Source: CAYNST01 sp964546435 (GTDB lineage Bacteria; Pseudomonadota; Gammaproteobacteria; Pseudomonadales; Cellvibrionaceae). Taken from it: DNA of 36,303 nucleotides. The position numbers and the translations under genes were made by a program. The stretch covers positions 1-36,303 of the forward strand of contig CAZJKJ010000035.1 in the NCBI GenBank assembly GCA_964546435.1, given 5' to 3'. The notes below the pieces were generated by a model that was given only the letters and a program-made list of their open reading frames with translations, did not search any database and was not told where the DNA came from. Every line of letters starts with the position of its first letter. Within the stretch, counting starts at the first letter, position 1. Shown one piece after another: positions 14,714 to 23,959 of this stretch.

Positions 14714-16117
14714 GTGAAGGACGCAAACGAAGCAAATACCGGATTCATCATTCTTATCAGTTGTGTAGCGACTATCGGCGGATTTCTGTTCGGTTTTGAC
14801 AGCGGCGTAATCAACGGCACGGTCGACGGCTTGCAGAAGGCATTCAATTCTGATTCGGTGGGCACTGGCTTTGACGTGGCCTCAATGCTGCTGGGTTGTG
14901 CGGTTGGAGCATTCGGTGCTGGACGTCTTGCGGATCTGTACGGACGGCGGATGTTACTGATCGTTGCGGCTGTTCTTTTCATCATTTCTGCATGGGGTTC
15001 GGGCATTGCGAGCACATCGCCAGAATTCGTGTTCTACCGTATCCTTGGCGGACTTGCGGTGGGTGCGGCAAGCGTCATGGCACCGGCTTACATCAGTGAG
15101 GTCGCCCATGCGCGTTATCGTGGACGCCTGGCTACGGTGCAGCAGGTCGCCATTATTTCCGGACTGACCGCTGCCTTTCTGAGCAACTATCTGCTGGCAG
15201 GTGCGGCGGGATCATCGATGACTGAATTCTGGTGGGGCTACGACGCCTGGCGCTGGATGTTCTGGATCGAGCTGCTGCCGGCGGGCGTATTCCTGTTTGC
15301 GTTGCTGCTGATTCCCGAAAGTCCGCGTTTTCTGGTAGCGAAAGGCAAGAAGGAGCACGCGTTGAACGTTCTGACGCGTCTTTATGGTCAGATTGAGGGA
15401 CCCGCGAAGCTGAAAGAAATCGACGCGTCCATGGCCGCCGACCACCATCAACCACGCTTTTCCGATCTGATCAGCAAAGCCACCGGTCGTATCCGCCCGA
15501 TCGTCTGGGTGGGGGTCGGGCTGGCCACGTTCCAGCAACTGGTCGGAATTAACGTTGTCTTTTATTACGGTGCCGTCCTGTGGCAGTCCGTTGGATTTTC
15601 TGAAAACGATGCATTGCTCATTAACGTCATTTCGGGCGCGTTGAGTATCGGTGCCTGCCTGATCGCCATTGCCCTGGTCGACAAGATTGGCAGAAAGCCA
15701 TTGTTGTGGATCGGCTCGCTGGGCATGTCGGTCACACTCGGTCTGATGGTCATTGCTCTTAGTAGCGGTCAACTGGTCGACGGGCAACTGACGCTATCGG
15801 ACAACATGGGCAAGCTGGCGCTGGTTGCACTCAACAGTTATGTGGTGTTTTTCAATCTTTCCTGGGGCCCGGTGATGTGGGTCATGCTCGGCGAAATGTT
15901 CCCGAACCAGATCCGCGGCTCGGGACTTGCCGTGGCGGGCCTGGCACAGTGGGTGGCCAACTTCATCGTCACCTGGACCTTCCCGATCCTGCTGGCCGGT
16001 GTCGGTCTGGCAGTCGCATACAGTCTGTATACCCTCGGCGCGATTCTGTCGATTTTCTTTGTGCTGCGCTTTGTGCAGGAAACCAAGGGTAAAGAGCTGG
16101 AACAAATGGAAGGTTGA
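14714..16117 (+). CDS. MFS sugar:H+ symporter, XylE-like
   Basis: A 467-residue inner-membrane transporter of the sugar porter family with 12 predicted helices. Signatures include GFLFGFDSG in helix 1 with the proton-coupling Asp (D29), GRLADLYGRR in the first cytoplasmic loop, PESPRFL after helix 6, FQQLVGINVVFYYG with Q274, Q275 and N280 at the positions that bind xylose in E. coli XylE, and a final ETKGKELEQ. GTG at 14714 is chosen: GAAGG stands 8 nt upstream, and the ATG two bases earlier runs straight into a stop. Xylose uptake is likely from the binding residues and the neighbouring xylose operon and xylosidase. A hairpin follows the stop before the GH43 gene. Confidence 0.92.
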   Translation: MKDANEANTGFIILISCVATIGGFLFGFDSGVINGTVDGLQKAFNSDSVGTGFDVASMLLGCAVGAFGAGRLADLYGRRMLLIVAAVLFIISAWGSGIASTSPEFVFYRILGGLAVGAASVMAPAYISEVAHARYRGRLATVQQVAIISGLTAAFLSNYLLAGAAGSSMTEFWWGYDAWRWMFWIELLPAGVFLFALLLIPESPRFLVAKGKKEHALNVLTRLYGQIEGPAKLKEIDASMAADHHQPRFSDLISKATGRIRPIVWVGVGLATFQQLVGINVVFYYGAVLWQSVGFSENDALLINVISGALSIGACLIAIALVDKIGRKPLLWIGSLGMSVTLGLMVIALSSGQLVDGQLTLSDNMGKLALVALNSYVVFFNLSWGPVMWVMLGEMFPNQIRGSGLAVAGLAQWVANFIVTWTFPILLAGVGLAVAYSLYTLGAILSIFFVLRFVQETKGKELEQMEG

Positions 16118-16131
16118 ACCTATTGTTTAAA

Positions 16132-16151
16132 GACCCGCCGGAAGGCGGGTC
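16132..16151 (+). terminator. Strong hairpin without U-tract between transporter and GH43 genes
   Basis: GACCCGCC / GGCGGGTC form a perfect 8-bp stem closed by a GGAA (GNRA-type) loop, 14 nt past the transporter stop. The plus strand after it reads GCTAGTGA, not U-rich, so it is more likely an mRNA stabiliser or partial terminator than a full stop. The GH43 start lies only 19 nt beyond. Confidence 0.45.
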
Positions 16152-16170
16152 GCTAGTGACATGGTGAAAA

Positions 16171-17940
16171 ATGACTCCAAGAAAACTCCTGATGTTGTTG
16201 TGTATGCAGGCTTCCGCAGTCCTTGTTTCTCCAGGCTGCAGCCATGTCGCCGAACAACCTCCATCCGATCTGGTGTACTTCGACTGGATCCGCTATTCAG
16301 GGCAGGACGATGTGTTCGCGGAGCCTTTGCGACCGGGTCATTACCGCAACCCGATCATTGCGGGGTTCTATCCGGACCCGAGCATGGTCAAGGTCGGGGC
16401 GGATTATTATCTGGTGAATTCCTCGTTCTCCTTCGCGCCGGGGCTGCCGATCTTTCACAGTACCGATCTGGTGAACTGGCGACCGGTCGGGCACGCCCTC
16501 ACACGCTCCAGTCAGATTCTTTTTTCCAGGGCGGCAATTTCCCAAGGCATTTATGCGCCGACGATCCGCTATCACGACGGCCTGTTTTACATCATCACAA
16601 CCGGTGTCGAGAGTGGCGGCAATTTTATCGTGACGGCCAAAGATCCGGCCGGCCCCTGGTCGGACCCGGTATTTCTGCCGGAAATCGAAGGCATTGATCC
16701 CGATCTGTTCTTCGATGATGATGGTCGCGTCTACATCGCTCACAACGGCCCGCCACCCGGCGGCAAATCACTTTACGACGGGCATCGGGCCATCTATCTG
16801 TGGGAATATGACCGGAAAGCCCAGAAGGTCATTCCGCCGGGCAAGCTGCTGATTGACGGCGGCACTGATATCCGCAAGGAACCCGTCTGGATCGAAGGGC
16901 CGCATCTCTACAAAATCAACGGTTGGTATTACCTTCTGTGCGCTGAAGGCGGGACTGCCGAGAACCATTCCGAAGTAGTATTCCGCGCCAAGAGTCTTAC
17001 CGACCCCAAGGGATTTCAGCCCTGGGACGGCAATCCGATATTGACCCAGCGGGATCTGAATTTGGCCAGGCCGAATCCGATTGAAACTGCCGGTCACGCG
17101 GACATGGTGCAAACGGATACAGGCGAATGGTGGGCGACCTTCCTTGCGACTCGCAACTATGCCAACGGCGCCCATTACAACACCGGGCGGGAAACCTGGC
17201 TATTGCCGGTGAACTGGCAGGATGGCTGGCCGGTTATTTTGCCGGCGGGACAATCGATACCCTGGCAGCTGCCGGTGCCCGAGGGACTTGCAACAACGCC
17301 CGGGGCCGAGCCCATGACCGGCAATTTTTCCCGGGAAGACAATTTCGAAACGGATACATTGTCCTTCCACTGGACCTGGTTGCGCGACGCCGTACCGGAC
17401 TGGATGTCGCTGGAAGAAAAGCCAGGCTTCCTCGCGCTCACGCCCCTGCAAAACTCCCTGGGTGCGCAGGAGTCAGTGGCCTTTGTTGCCCAGCGTCAGC
17501 AACATCTTGAGTTTGAATTTGAGGCCGCCCTGCAATTACCTCTGCAAGAAGGCGTAAGCGCAGGCATCGCGGCGCTGCAGAATGAGAAGTACCATATTTA
17601 TTTTGGCGTTACCCGGACGGGCGATGATTACCGGATGTTCGTCGAGAAAGTGGAGGATGGGCAAACTTCAGTTGCGGGTTCTGTAACACTATCGGCAATT
17701 CCCACCGGCCAGACACTGGTGCTGGGGGTGGACGCGGAACTGGATGATGAGGAATCCTATCTGCTGAATTTTTACTGGAAGGATGGAAATGGCAATCGGC
17801 AGAGGGTTGCCGCCGGTCTTGACGGCAGGTTGCTCAGCACCAAAACCGCGGGCGGATTTGTGGGGACCACCTTGGGAATGCATGCGCGTCTGGAGGAAAA
17901 AAATGCGGCTGCTGAACCCTCACCGGCGCCGCTGCAGTAA
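16171..17940 (+). CDS. GH43 beta-xylosidase/arabinofuranosidase-like lipoprotein
   Basis: A 589-residue inverting glycoside hydrolase that should release xylose (or arabinose) from the ends of xylo-oligosaccharides. The five-bladed propeller (about 57-345) shows the catalytic base D69 (YPDPSM), the pKa-setting D176 (EGIDPDLFFDDDG) and the acid E242 (IEGPHLY), plus GHADMVQTDTGEWWATFL. A C-terminal beta-sandwich of about 220 residues is typical of longer xylosidases in the family. The N-terminus (MTPRKLLML...) has a hydrophobic run and Cys23 in SPGC, an imperfect lipobox, so it may be a lipoprotein or simply exported. The chosen ATG 16171 has GGTG a few bases upstream; an out-of-frame ATG lies at 16161. 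It is 9 nt ahead of the ABC ATPase gene. Confidence 0.9.
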   Translation: MTPRKLLMLLCMQASAVLVSPGCSHVAEQPPSDLVYFDWIRYSGQDDVFAEPLRPGHYRNPIIAGFYPDPSMVKVGADYYLVNSSFSFAPGLPIFHSTDLVNWRPVGHALTRSSQILFSRAAISQGIYAPTIRYHDGLFYIITTGVESGGNFIVTAKDPAGPWSDPVFLPEIEGIDPDLFFDDDGRVYIAHNGPPPGGKSLYDGHRAIYLWEYDRKAQKVIPPGKLLIDGGTDIRKEPVWIEGPHLYKINGWYYLLCAEGGTAENHSEVVFRAKSLTDPKGFQPWDGNPILTQRDLNLARPNPIETAGHADMVQTDTGEWWATFLATRNYANGAHYNTGRETWLLPVNWQDGWPVILPAGQSIPWQLPVPEGLATTPGAEPMTGNFSREDNFETDTLSFHWTWLRDAVPDWMSLEEKPGFLALTPLQNSLGAQESVAFVAQRQQHLEFEFEAALQLPLQEGVSAGIAALQNEKYHIYFGVTRTGDDYRMFVEKVEDGQTSVAGSVTLSAIPTGQTLVLGVDAELDDEESYLLNFYWKDGNGNRQRVAAGLDGRLLSTKTAGGFVGTTLGMHARLEEKNAAAEPSPAPLQ

Positions 17941-17949
17941 TTACTCCTG

Positions 17950-18657
17950 ATGATCCAGCTGCGCAATATTCACAAGTATTACGGTGAGCTCAACCAGCGC
18001 CTGCATGTCCTCAAAGGAATTGATCTGTCCATCAGGAAGGGCGAACTCGTTGCCATCATGGGTTCATCGGGTTCCGGCAAGTCCACCTTGCTGAATATTC
18101 TCGGTATCCTCGATCACCATGATGGGGGAACCTATCATCTTGACGGGCTCGAAATCCGCAATCTCGGGGAGCGTCATGCCGCTCGCCTGCGCAATGAACA
18201 TCTCGGCTTTGTGTTCCAGTCATTCAATCTTCTGCCCTTCAAAAATGCCCTCGAAAATGTCGCCTTGCCGTTGTATTACCAGAAAATGGGGCGGCGCGAA
18301 CGCAATAAACGGGCGGAGCAATATCTCGAACGAGTAGGACTGGGCGATCGCAAACACCACTTGCCTGGTGAATTGTCCGGAGGTCAGAAGCAGCGGGTCG
18401 CCATTGCGCGGGCGCTGGTCACCGACCCGAAGGTGATACTGGCCGATGAGCCCACCGGCGCGCTCGACAGCGCGACGACGACGGAGGTGATGCTGTTTCT
18501 CCGGGAGATTAATGCGGGCGGTAAAACCATTGTTATTGTGACCCATGAAGATGACATCGCCAGCCAGACCCAGCGTGTGATTCATCTCAAGGATGGCAAT
18601 GTTGTTGAAGCGGGAGACGATCCGGCCAAGAGGGACGCCGCTCATGAATCTGGATAG
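17950..18657 (+). CDS. ABC transporter ATPase, MacB/LolD type
   Basis: A 235-residue nucleotide-binding subunit with a complete set of motifs: Walker A GSSGSGKST (38-46), Q-loop Q90, signature LSGGQKQR (142-149), Walker B VILADE with E167, and H-loop H199 (VTHED). VTHEDDIASQTQRVIHLKDG is the usual ending of the MacB/LolD/FtsE branch, which powers mechanotransmission rather than import. Two permeases and a membrane-fusion protein follow, giving a MacAB-like tripartite export system in which ATPase and permease are separate genes. It starts 9 nt after the GH43 stop, and its last 14 nt overlap the first permease. Confidence 0.93.
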   Translation: MIQLRNIHKYYGELNQRLHVLKGIDLSIRKGELVAIMGSSGSGKSTLLNILGILDHHDGGTYHLDGLEIRNLGERHAARLRNEHLGFVFQSFNLLPFKNALENVALPLYYQKMGRRERNKRAEQYLERVGLGDRKHHLPGELSGGQKQRVAIARALVTDPKVILADEPTGALDSATTTEVMLFLREINAGGKTIVIVTHEDDIASQTQRVIHLKDGNVVEAGDDPAKRDAAHESG

Positions 18658-19900
18658 CTGGCAGGAAATCTTTTTCACGATCCGGAAAAACAAACTGCGC
18701 ACTATCCTCACGGCATTCGGCGTGTTCTGGGGTATCTTGATGCTCATTCTGCTGTTGGGTGCAGGGAAGGGCTTGCAACGCGGTGCCGAGGCCGGTTTCA
18801 GCAGCGATGTCCGGGATGCGATCTGGGTGGGGGCAAGGCGCACCGCAATTCCCTACAAAGGCCTGACCGCTCCGCGACAGATTCAGATGACGATTGACGA
18901 TGTAGAAGCGATTTACAACCAGTTGCCCGGTGTGGAATTTGTCAGCGCCGAGGCGTCCATGGGGTCCTTCCGGCAGGGGGATATCTATGTTACCTACAAG
19001 AATCAGTCGGGCAGCTTCGGGGTGTTTGGCACTGCCAGTGATTACTTCAAGATCAAAAGCGAGCAGGATTACCAGCAGGGACGCCGCCTGAGCGATTTCG
19101 ACATCGACGAAAACCGCAAAGTGGCAGTGATCGGCACGCGAGTGGCAGAAGCGCTTTTTCAGAAGAATGCTGATCCCGTTGGTGAATACATCAATATTGC
19201 CGGCGTGCCCTTCAGGGTAGTCGGCATATTTTATGATTCCGGCTGGGAAGGCCGCATGTCCGAACGCATCTACATGCCGATGACCACATTTCAGAAGACA
19301 TTTGGCAACGGACGCAACATCGGCATCCTCGCACTCAATCCCAAACCTGGGGTGGACGGATTTCAGCTGGAAAAGGATGTCGTAGCTCTGTTGAAGCAAC
19401 GACACCTGGTTGCGCCGAGTGACACCAAAGCCTTTTTTTCCTGGAATTTACTGAAGCAGGCCCAGCAGCTTAACGGGCTGTTTTCGGCGATCAACATATT
19501 CGTGTGGTTTGTGGGTATCGGAACCCTGGCAGCCGGGATTGTCGGGATCAGCAATATCATGATTATCACCGTCAAGGACAGAACCCGGGAGCTCGGTATT
19601 CGCAAGGCGCTGGGAGCCACACCGGGATCGATCATTTCCATGATCATGACCGAATCGATATTCATCACCTCGGTCGCTGGCTATTTGGGGTTGGTGTTTG
19701 GCGTGCTGTTGGTGGAGGGCACCAATAGCCTGCTGACCCGATTTAACGTGAACCTGTCGTATTTCAAAAATCCGGAAGTCGATTTTCAGGCAGCGCTCAG
19801 TGCGATTGTAATACTGGTCGCGGTGGGCGCCCTGGCAGGTCTGGCGCCGGCCATACGCGCCGCCCGAATTACCCCGGTGGCCGCCATGAACGATATCTGA
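18644..19900 (+). CDS. MacB/FtsX-type ABC permease, subunit 1
   Basis: A 418-residue inner-membrane permease with the MacB layout: one N-terminal helix (about 17-40, ILTAFGVFWGILMLILLL), a long periplasmic domain (about 45-275) and three C-terminal helices. The conserved cytoplasmic loop RTRELGIRKALGA follows helix 2. ATG 18644 is preferred to an upstream in-frame start at 18593 because GAGGG precedes it and the longer N-terminus is unlike the family; it overlaps the ATPase gene by 14 nt. It is clearly homologous to the next gene along its whole length, so the two probably form a heterodimer. Confidence 0.92.
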   Translation: MNLDSWQEIFFTIRKNKLRTILTAFGVFWGILMLILLLGAGKGLQRGAEAGFSSDVRDAIWVGARRTAIPYKGLTAPRQIQMTIDDVEAIYNQLPGVEFVSAEASMGSFRQGDIYVTYKNQSGSFGVFGTASDYFKIKSEQDYQQGRRLSDFDIDENRKVAVIGTRVAEALFQKNADPVGEYINIAGVPFRVVGIFYDSGWEGRMSERIYMPMTTFQKTFGNGRNIGILALNPKPGVDGFQLEKDVVALLKQRHLVAPSDTKAFFSWNLLKQAQQLNGLFSAINIFVWFVGIGTLAAGIVGISNIMIITVKDRTRELGIRKALGATPGSIISMIMTESIFITSVAGYLGLVFGVLLVEGTNSLLTRFNVNLSYFKNPEVDFQAALSAIVILVAVGALAGLAPAIRAARITPVAAMNDI

Positions 19901-19912
19901 TGGTATCTGCCA

Positions 19913-21166
19913 GTGTTTGATGTCGACAAATGGCGGGAAATTGCTGAAACCCTTGGGCGTCACAAGCTGCGCACGGGGTTGACCGCATTCGGCGTGTTCT
20001 GGGGGATATTCATGCTGGTGTCCCTGTTGGGCGCCGGCAATGGTCTGGAAAACGGGGTGGTTCGGGCCAATTTTTCCAGCTCCACCAATACTGTCTGGGT
20101 ATGGAACGGGAGTCCTTCATTGCGGCCCTATATGGGATTGCCCAAAGGGCGGCGCATCACCATGCGTCACGATGACATCGCCATGCTGCGCAACCGCATA
20201 CCCGAAATCGACACGATTGCGGCTGGCAATGGCATCGGTACTGTGCTCGCCGTTCACGAGAATAAATCAGACAGTTTTGAAGTCAGCGGCGTCTACCCCG
20301 AAGAGTTTGACATTCGCCGGCCAAACCTGCTCGCAGGGCGCTTTATCAATAACCTGGATATTCTGGAAAAGCGCAAAGTGGCCGTGATCGGAACCCGGGT
20401 ACGGGATGTGCTGTTCGGAGCTGGGAGCAATCCTGTGGGTATGGATCTCACCCTGTACGGGGTTTACTTCCGGGTTATCGGTGTGTTCGAACCGGCGGGT
20501 CTCAATAACAACGCCGAGCGGGAACTGGAGCGGATCTATCTGCCCAATACCACCCTGCGGTACACATTCAATCAGGCGGATATTCTGCATGTCTTTGCCA
20601 TGACCCCCCGGGAAGGTGTTGATGCGTCGTTTATCGAAGAGCGCGCCGTCGCACTTTTGAAGGAAAGGCACAAGTTCCACCCGGAGGAAAAGGCAGTTGT
20701 GGGGCACTACAATCTGCAGAAGGATTTCGATAAGGTCCAGGCGCTGTTCAATGGAATCCGTTCTTTCAGCTGGGTTGTTGCCATAGGGACAATCATCGCG
20801 GGGGTGATCGGGGTGAGCAACATCATGTTGATCGTGGTCAAGGAGCGCACGAAGGAAATCGGCATTCGCAAAGCGATCGGCGCGACGCCCGCATCCATCG
20901 TCGCCATGATCGTGCAGGAAGCGCTGGTGATCACGCTGTTCGCTGGCTACCTGGGGCTGGTAGCCGGCGTGGGATTTCTGGAATTGCTGTCCAGCATCAC
21001 CGGGCAGGCGACTCCGGACAATCGCATGTTCGCCAACCCGGAAATTGATTTCACCACCGCAGGCGTGGCGATTTTCACTTTGTTGGTAGCGGGTGCACTG
21101 GCGAGCATGTTGCCCGCCAGACGCGCGTCCCGGATTGATCCGGTGATTGCACTACAGGATCAATAA
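19913..21166 (+). CDS. MacB/FtsX-type ABC permease, subunit 2
   Basis: A 417-residue paralogue of the preceding permease with the same four-helix plan. The N-terminal LTAFGVFWGIFMLVSLLGAGNGLENG closely repeats its neighbour, and the loop RTKEIGIRKAIGA is the MacB/FtsX coupling element. It starts at GTG 19913, 12 nt after the previous stop. The periplasmic domain (about 45-275) is more diverged between the two than the membrane parts, as expected of a heterodimer that contacts a fusion protein. Substrate unknown. Confidence 0.92.
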   Translation: MFDVDKWREIAETLGRHKLRTGLTAFGVFWGIFMLVSLLGAGNGLENGVVRANFSSSTNTVWVWNGSPSLRPYMGLPKGRRITMRHDDIAMLRNRIPEIDTIAAGNGIGTVLAVHENKSDSFEVSGVYPEEFDIRRPNLLAGRFINNLDILEKRKVAVIGTRVRDVLFGAGSNPVGMDLTLYGVYFRVIGVFEPAGLNNNAERELERIYLPNTTLRYTFNQADILHVFAMTPREGVDASFIEERAVALLKERHKFHPEEKAVVGHYNLQKDFDKVQALFNGIRSFSWVVAIGTIIAGVIGVSNIMLIVVKERTKEIGIRKAIGATPASIVAMIVQEALVITLFAGYLGLVAGVGFLELLSSITGQATPDNRMFANPEIDFTTAGVAIFTLLVAGALASMLPARRASRIDPVIALQDQ

Positions 21167-21232
21167 TTTCACGCCGCCGAGGCAACGCAGACAGCTTTTT
21201 AACAGCCTGCCAGTCGGCCGTTCAAATGTTTT

Positions 21233-21251
21233 TGCCGGTAATGAACCGGCA
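21233..21251 (+). other. Short hairpin upstream of the membrane-fusion protein gene
   Basis: TGCCGG / CCGGCA with a 7-nt loop, ending 18 nt before the start at 21270, in a 103-nt gap that is otherwise featureless. It may tune translation of the fusion protein. Confidence 0.3.
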
Positions 21252-21269
21252 GATAGTGAGTCAGGAATC

Positions 21270-22343
21270 ATGAGCAGAATCGGAATGTATTTGCTGCTGG
21301 GTATTTTCGCCCTGCTGTTTGTCGGTACCACGGTATTTCTCTACCAGAAATCTGTGGAGAAACCCGTGATATACGAAACCGCGCGGCCTTTCACGACAGA
21401 CATAGTCCGCAAGACCGTGGCCATCGGAAAGATTGTTCCTCGCAAGGAAGTGGACATAAAATCCCAGGTATCGGGTGTCGTGGAAAAATTCTACGTAGCA
21501 GCCGGTCAAGCCGTAAAGGAAAACGAACTGATCGCCAGGATTCGCCTCATTCCGAACATGGAACATCTCAACATGGCCGAGAGCCAGTTGCAGACCGCAA
21601 GAATCAATCTGGAAAATGCCGAGCGGGAACATCGACGGCAGGAAAAGATGTTTCGCGAAAAATTGATGTCTGAATCCGAATTCAATAAATCCCGTCTCAA
21701 TCTCGACCTGCAACGCGAAGCGGTTTCGTCCTCCGAAAGCAATCTGTCCATTATCCGGGAAGGCGCTTCCGTCAAGGGTGGAAAAGTGTCGAATGAAGTC
21801 CGCGCTACTGTCGAGGGGATGGTTCTGGATCTGCCCGTGGAAGAGGGGACCTTCGTCATCGAAACCAACACCTTCAACGAAGGTACAACCATTGCCAACA
21901 TCGCGAATATGCAGGATCTGATTTTTGAAGGGACAGTCGATGAATCCGAAGTGGGGAAATTGCAGGAGGGCATGCAACTTACCCTGAATATTGGTGCGCT
22001 GGAAGCGGAATCCTTTGACGCCATTCTGGAATACATCGCACCGAAAGGCGTCGATGAATCCGGTACCATAAAATTCGAGATCAAGGCGGCCGTGGATCTG
22101 CCTGAAGGTAAATTCCTGCGCGCCGGCTACAGTGCCAACGCCGACATTGTCCTGGACAGACGCGACGATGTACTTGCAATCAATGAAGGGCTACTGCTGT
22201 TTGAGGGCAACGACACGTTTGTCGAAGTAGAAACGGCGCCGCAGGTATTCGAGCGGCGCAAAGTGGAAACCGGCCTGTCCGACGGAATCAATATCGAAAT
22301 TCTTTCGGGAATCGACAGCAACACGGTGCTCAAGAAAGGCTGA
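21270..22343 (+). CDS. HlyD/MacA-type periplasmic membrane-fusion protein
   Basis: A 357-residue adaptor that would link the two permeases to an outer-membrane channel or shape the periplasmic path. It has one N-terminal membrane helix (about 7-27), a split lipoyl (barrel-sandwich) domain (IKSQVSGVVEKFYVAAGQAV around 64-83 and the second half near 185-200), an alpha-hairpin coiled coil (about 100-165, rich in Glu, Arg and Gln heptads) and a beta-barrel. ATG 21270 is chosen for its AGGA site and because the 41 extra residues of a longer frame are hydrophilic and precede the anchor. No TolC-like gene lies nearby. The stop is 1 nt from the TRAP binding-protein start. Confidence 0.9.
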   Translation: MSRIGMYLLLGIFALLFVGTTVFLYQKSVEKPVIYETARPFTTDIVRKTVAIGKIVPRKEVDIKSQVSGVVEKFYVAAGQAVKENELIARIRLIPNMEHLNMAESQLQTARINLENAEREHRRQEKMFREKLMSESEFNKSRLNLDLQREAVSSSESNLSIIREGASVKGGKVSNEVRATVEGMVLDLPVEEGTFVIETNTFNEGTTIANIANMQDLIFEGTVDESEVGKLQEGMQLTLNIGALEAESFDAILEYIAPKGVDESGTIKFEIKAAVDLPEGKFLRAGYSANADIVLDRRDDVLAINEGLLLFEGNDTFVEVETAPQVFERRKVETGLSDGINIEILSGIDSNTVLKKG

Positions 22344-22344
22344 C

Positions 22345-23316
22345 ATGCATAAATTCCTGATGGTATGGACCTTGATGCTGTTAACAGCGGCGGCGCAGGC
22401 AGACTGGCCGATCAATGTCATCACGGCCTTGTCGCAGGAAGATCCGGTGTACAAAGGGCTCCAGCATTTCAAGGAAGGCGTTGAGCGGCGCACCCGCCAA
22501 GAAGTGACAGTACGAATTTTCTACGGCTCGCAGCTGGGTAGTGACGAAGATATTCTGGAGCAGGCCCGCGCCGGCGCAAACGTCGCTGTGCTCATCGATG
22601 GCGGCCGTCTGTCGGTCTACACCAAGGAACTGGGCATTCTCGCAGGGCCGTATCTGGTGACCGGCGCGGCGCAATCCCGGGAGCTGGTTACCTCGCCATT
22701 ATTTGAAACCTGGGCGCAGGCCCTGAAACATTCGGCCGGCCTGCAGGTGCTTTCGTTCAACTGGTGGCAGGGAGAGCGGCATATGCTCACCCAGAAACCG
22801 GTGACCAAACCGGCGGATCTGACGGGTGTCCGCGTGCGCACCATCGGCGCGCCCATGTTTCTTGAAACCGTGTCGGCAATGGGGGCTTCCCCGACACCAA
22901 TTTCCTGGGCGGAGATTTATCCAGGGTTGCAGCAGAAAGTAATTGATGGTGCGGAAGCTCAGCATTCGGCCAGTTTCAGCTCACGGCTCTACGAAGTGGT
23001 GACTCACATTACCAAAACCAGTCATATCAATCTCATGACGGGACTGGTCAGTGGCTCGCGCTGGTTCGACAAACTGCCGGCGCACTTGCAAAAAATTGTG
23101 CGCGAAGAAGCATTGGCGGCGGGTGATTACGCCACGCAGTTGACGCTGTCGGCGTTATCCGGATACGAAGCAGAAATGCGGGCCCGGGGTGTCACCATCA
23201 GTGAAATCGATACGGCGCCCTTTATTGAAGCGACGGCGGGGGTTTATGAGAAGCTGGGATATACGGAAATCCGCAGGCAGGTGCAGCGCCAGCTGGATAA
23301 CGCGATGAAAAACTGA
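22345..23316 (+). CDS. TRAP transporter solute-binding protein, DctP type
   Basis: A 323-residue periplasmic protein with a signal peptide (about 1-19, cut after AQA). The fold is the DctP/TAXI-like TRAP binding protein: LGSDEDILEQARAG near residue 65 and VRVRTIGAPMFLETVSAMGASPTPISWAEIYPGL around 158-191, where the Arg of VRT normally grips the substrate carboxylate. VIDGAEAQ follows at the usual place. With uronate enzymes downstream, D-glucuronate or a related uronate is the likely ligand. The start is 1 nt after the fusion-protein stop. A 97-nt gap separates it from dctQ. Confidence 0.92.
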   Translation: MHKFLMVWTLMLLTAAAQADWPINVITALSQEDPVYKGLQHFKEGVERRTRQEVTVRIFYGSQLGSDEDILEQARAGANVAVLIDGGRLSVYTKELGILAGPYLVTGAAQSRELVTSPLFETWAQALKHSAGLQVLSFNWWQGERHMLTQKPVTKPADLTGVRVRTIGAPMFLETVSAMGASPTPISWAEIYPGLQQKVIDGAEAQHSASFSSRLYEVVTHITKTSHINLMTGLVSGSRWFDKLPAHLQKIVREEALAAGDYATQLTLSALSGYEAEMRARGVTISEIDTAPFIEATAGVYEKLGYTEIRRQVQRQLDNAMKN

Positions 23317-23413
23317 GTATTACGTCAGGCGGATTATTCGGGGTGGAATTGAAACGCCCCTTGTCGTTGCTCCGCACTCCCTGATCGGGCGCTTTGCTGG
23401 CGTCATTGAGGCG

Positions 23414-23959
23414 ATGATGCAACGACAACCGGATTTAATGAAGAAACTTATCGAGCTGGAAGAAGCGATCACTGCAATTGTGCTTGCACTGATTGTGTTC
23501 TTTGTATTCGGGGCGGCCATCACGAGAACGCTCGGCTATCCACTTATCTGGTCAGTGGATTTGGCCCAGTTACTCTTTATCTGGGTCTGCGTACTGGGTG
23601 GTAATCAGGCGCTCAGGAAAGGCGAGCATGTCGGCGTGGATTATTTCGTGCGACGCTTTTCCATGCGTGTGCAGATGATTATCGACTGGGTGTTGCATAG
23701 TCTGGTCATGGCGCTGTTCGTCATTCTGATCTGGTTTGGAATCGAGCTGACGTTGCTGAATCCCGAGCGGGATCTCGGGTCCGTTGATCTGCCCTATGCG
23801 CTGGTCACGGCCGCAGTCCCGGCAGGCGGGCTGCTGATGCTGTTTACGCTCGGCGTCCAGTGGCTGTATCTGTTCGCCGTCATTTTCAAGCGGAAGCCAG
23901 CGGACCTGACGCTACCATTCATGCAGAAATACCAGCCCCTGAATGAGGCGTCCCGATGA
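23414..23959 (+). CDS. TRAP transporter small membrane subunit, DctQ type
   Basis: A 181-residue integral membrane protein with four predicted helices (about 17-37, 48-66, 89-110, 132-154). WSVDLAQLLFIWVCVLGG and RKGEHVGVDYF are typical DctQ landmarks. ATG 23414 has GAGG close upstream; two further in-frame Met codons (23417 and 23438) could also serve. Its stop overlaps the dctM start in an ATGA, so the two subunits are made together. It forms the inner-membrane complex with DctM that receives substrate from DctP. Confidence 0.92.
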   Translation: MMQRQPDLMKKLIELEEAITAIVLALIVFFVFGAAITRTLGYPLIWSVDLAQLLFIWVCVLGGNQALRKGEHVGVDYFVRRFSMRVQMIIDWVLHSLVMALFVILIWFGIELTLLNPERDLGSVDLPYALVTAAVPAGGLLMLFTLGVQWLYLFAVIFKRKPADLTLPFMQKYQPLNEASR

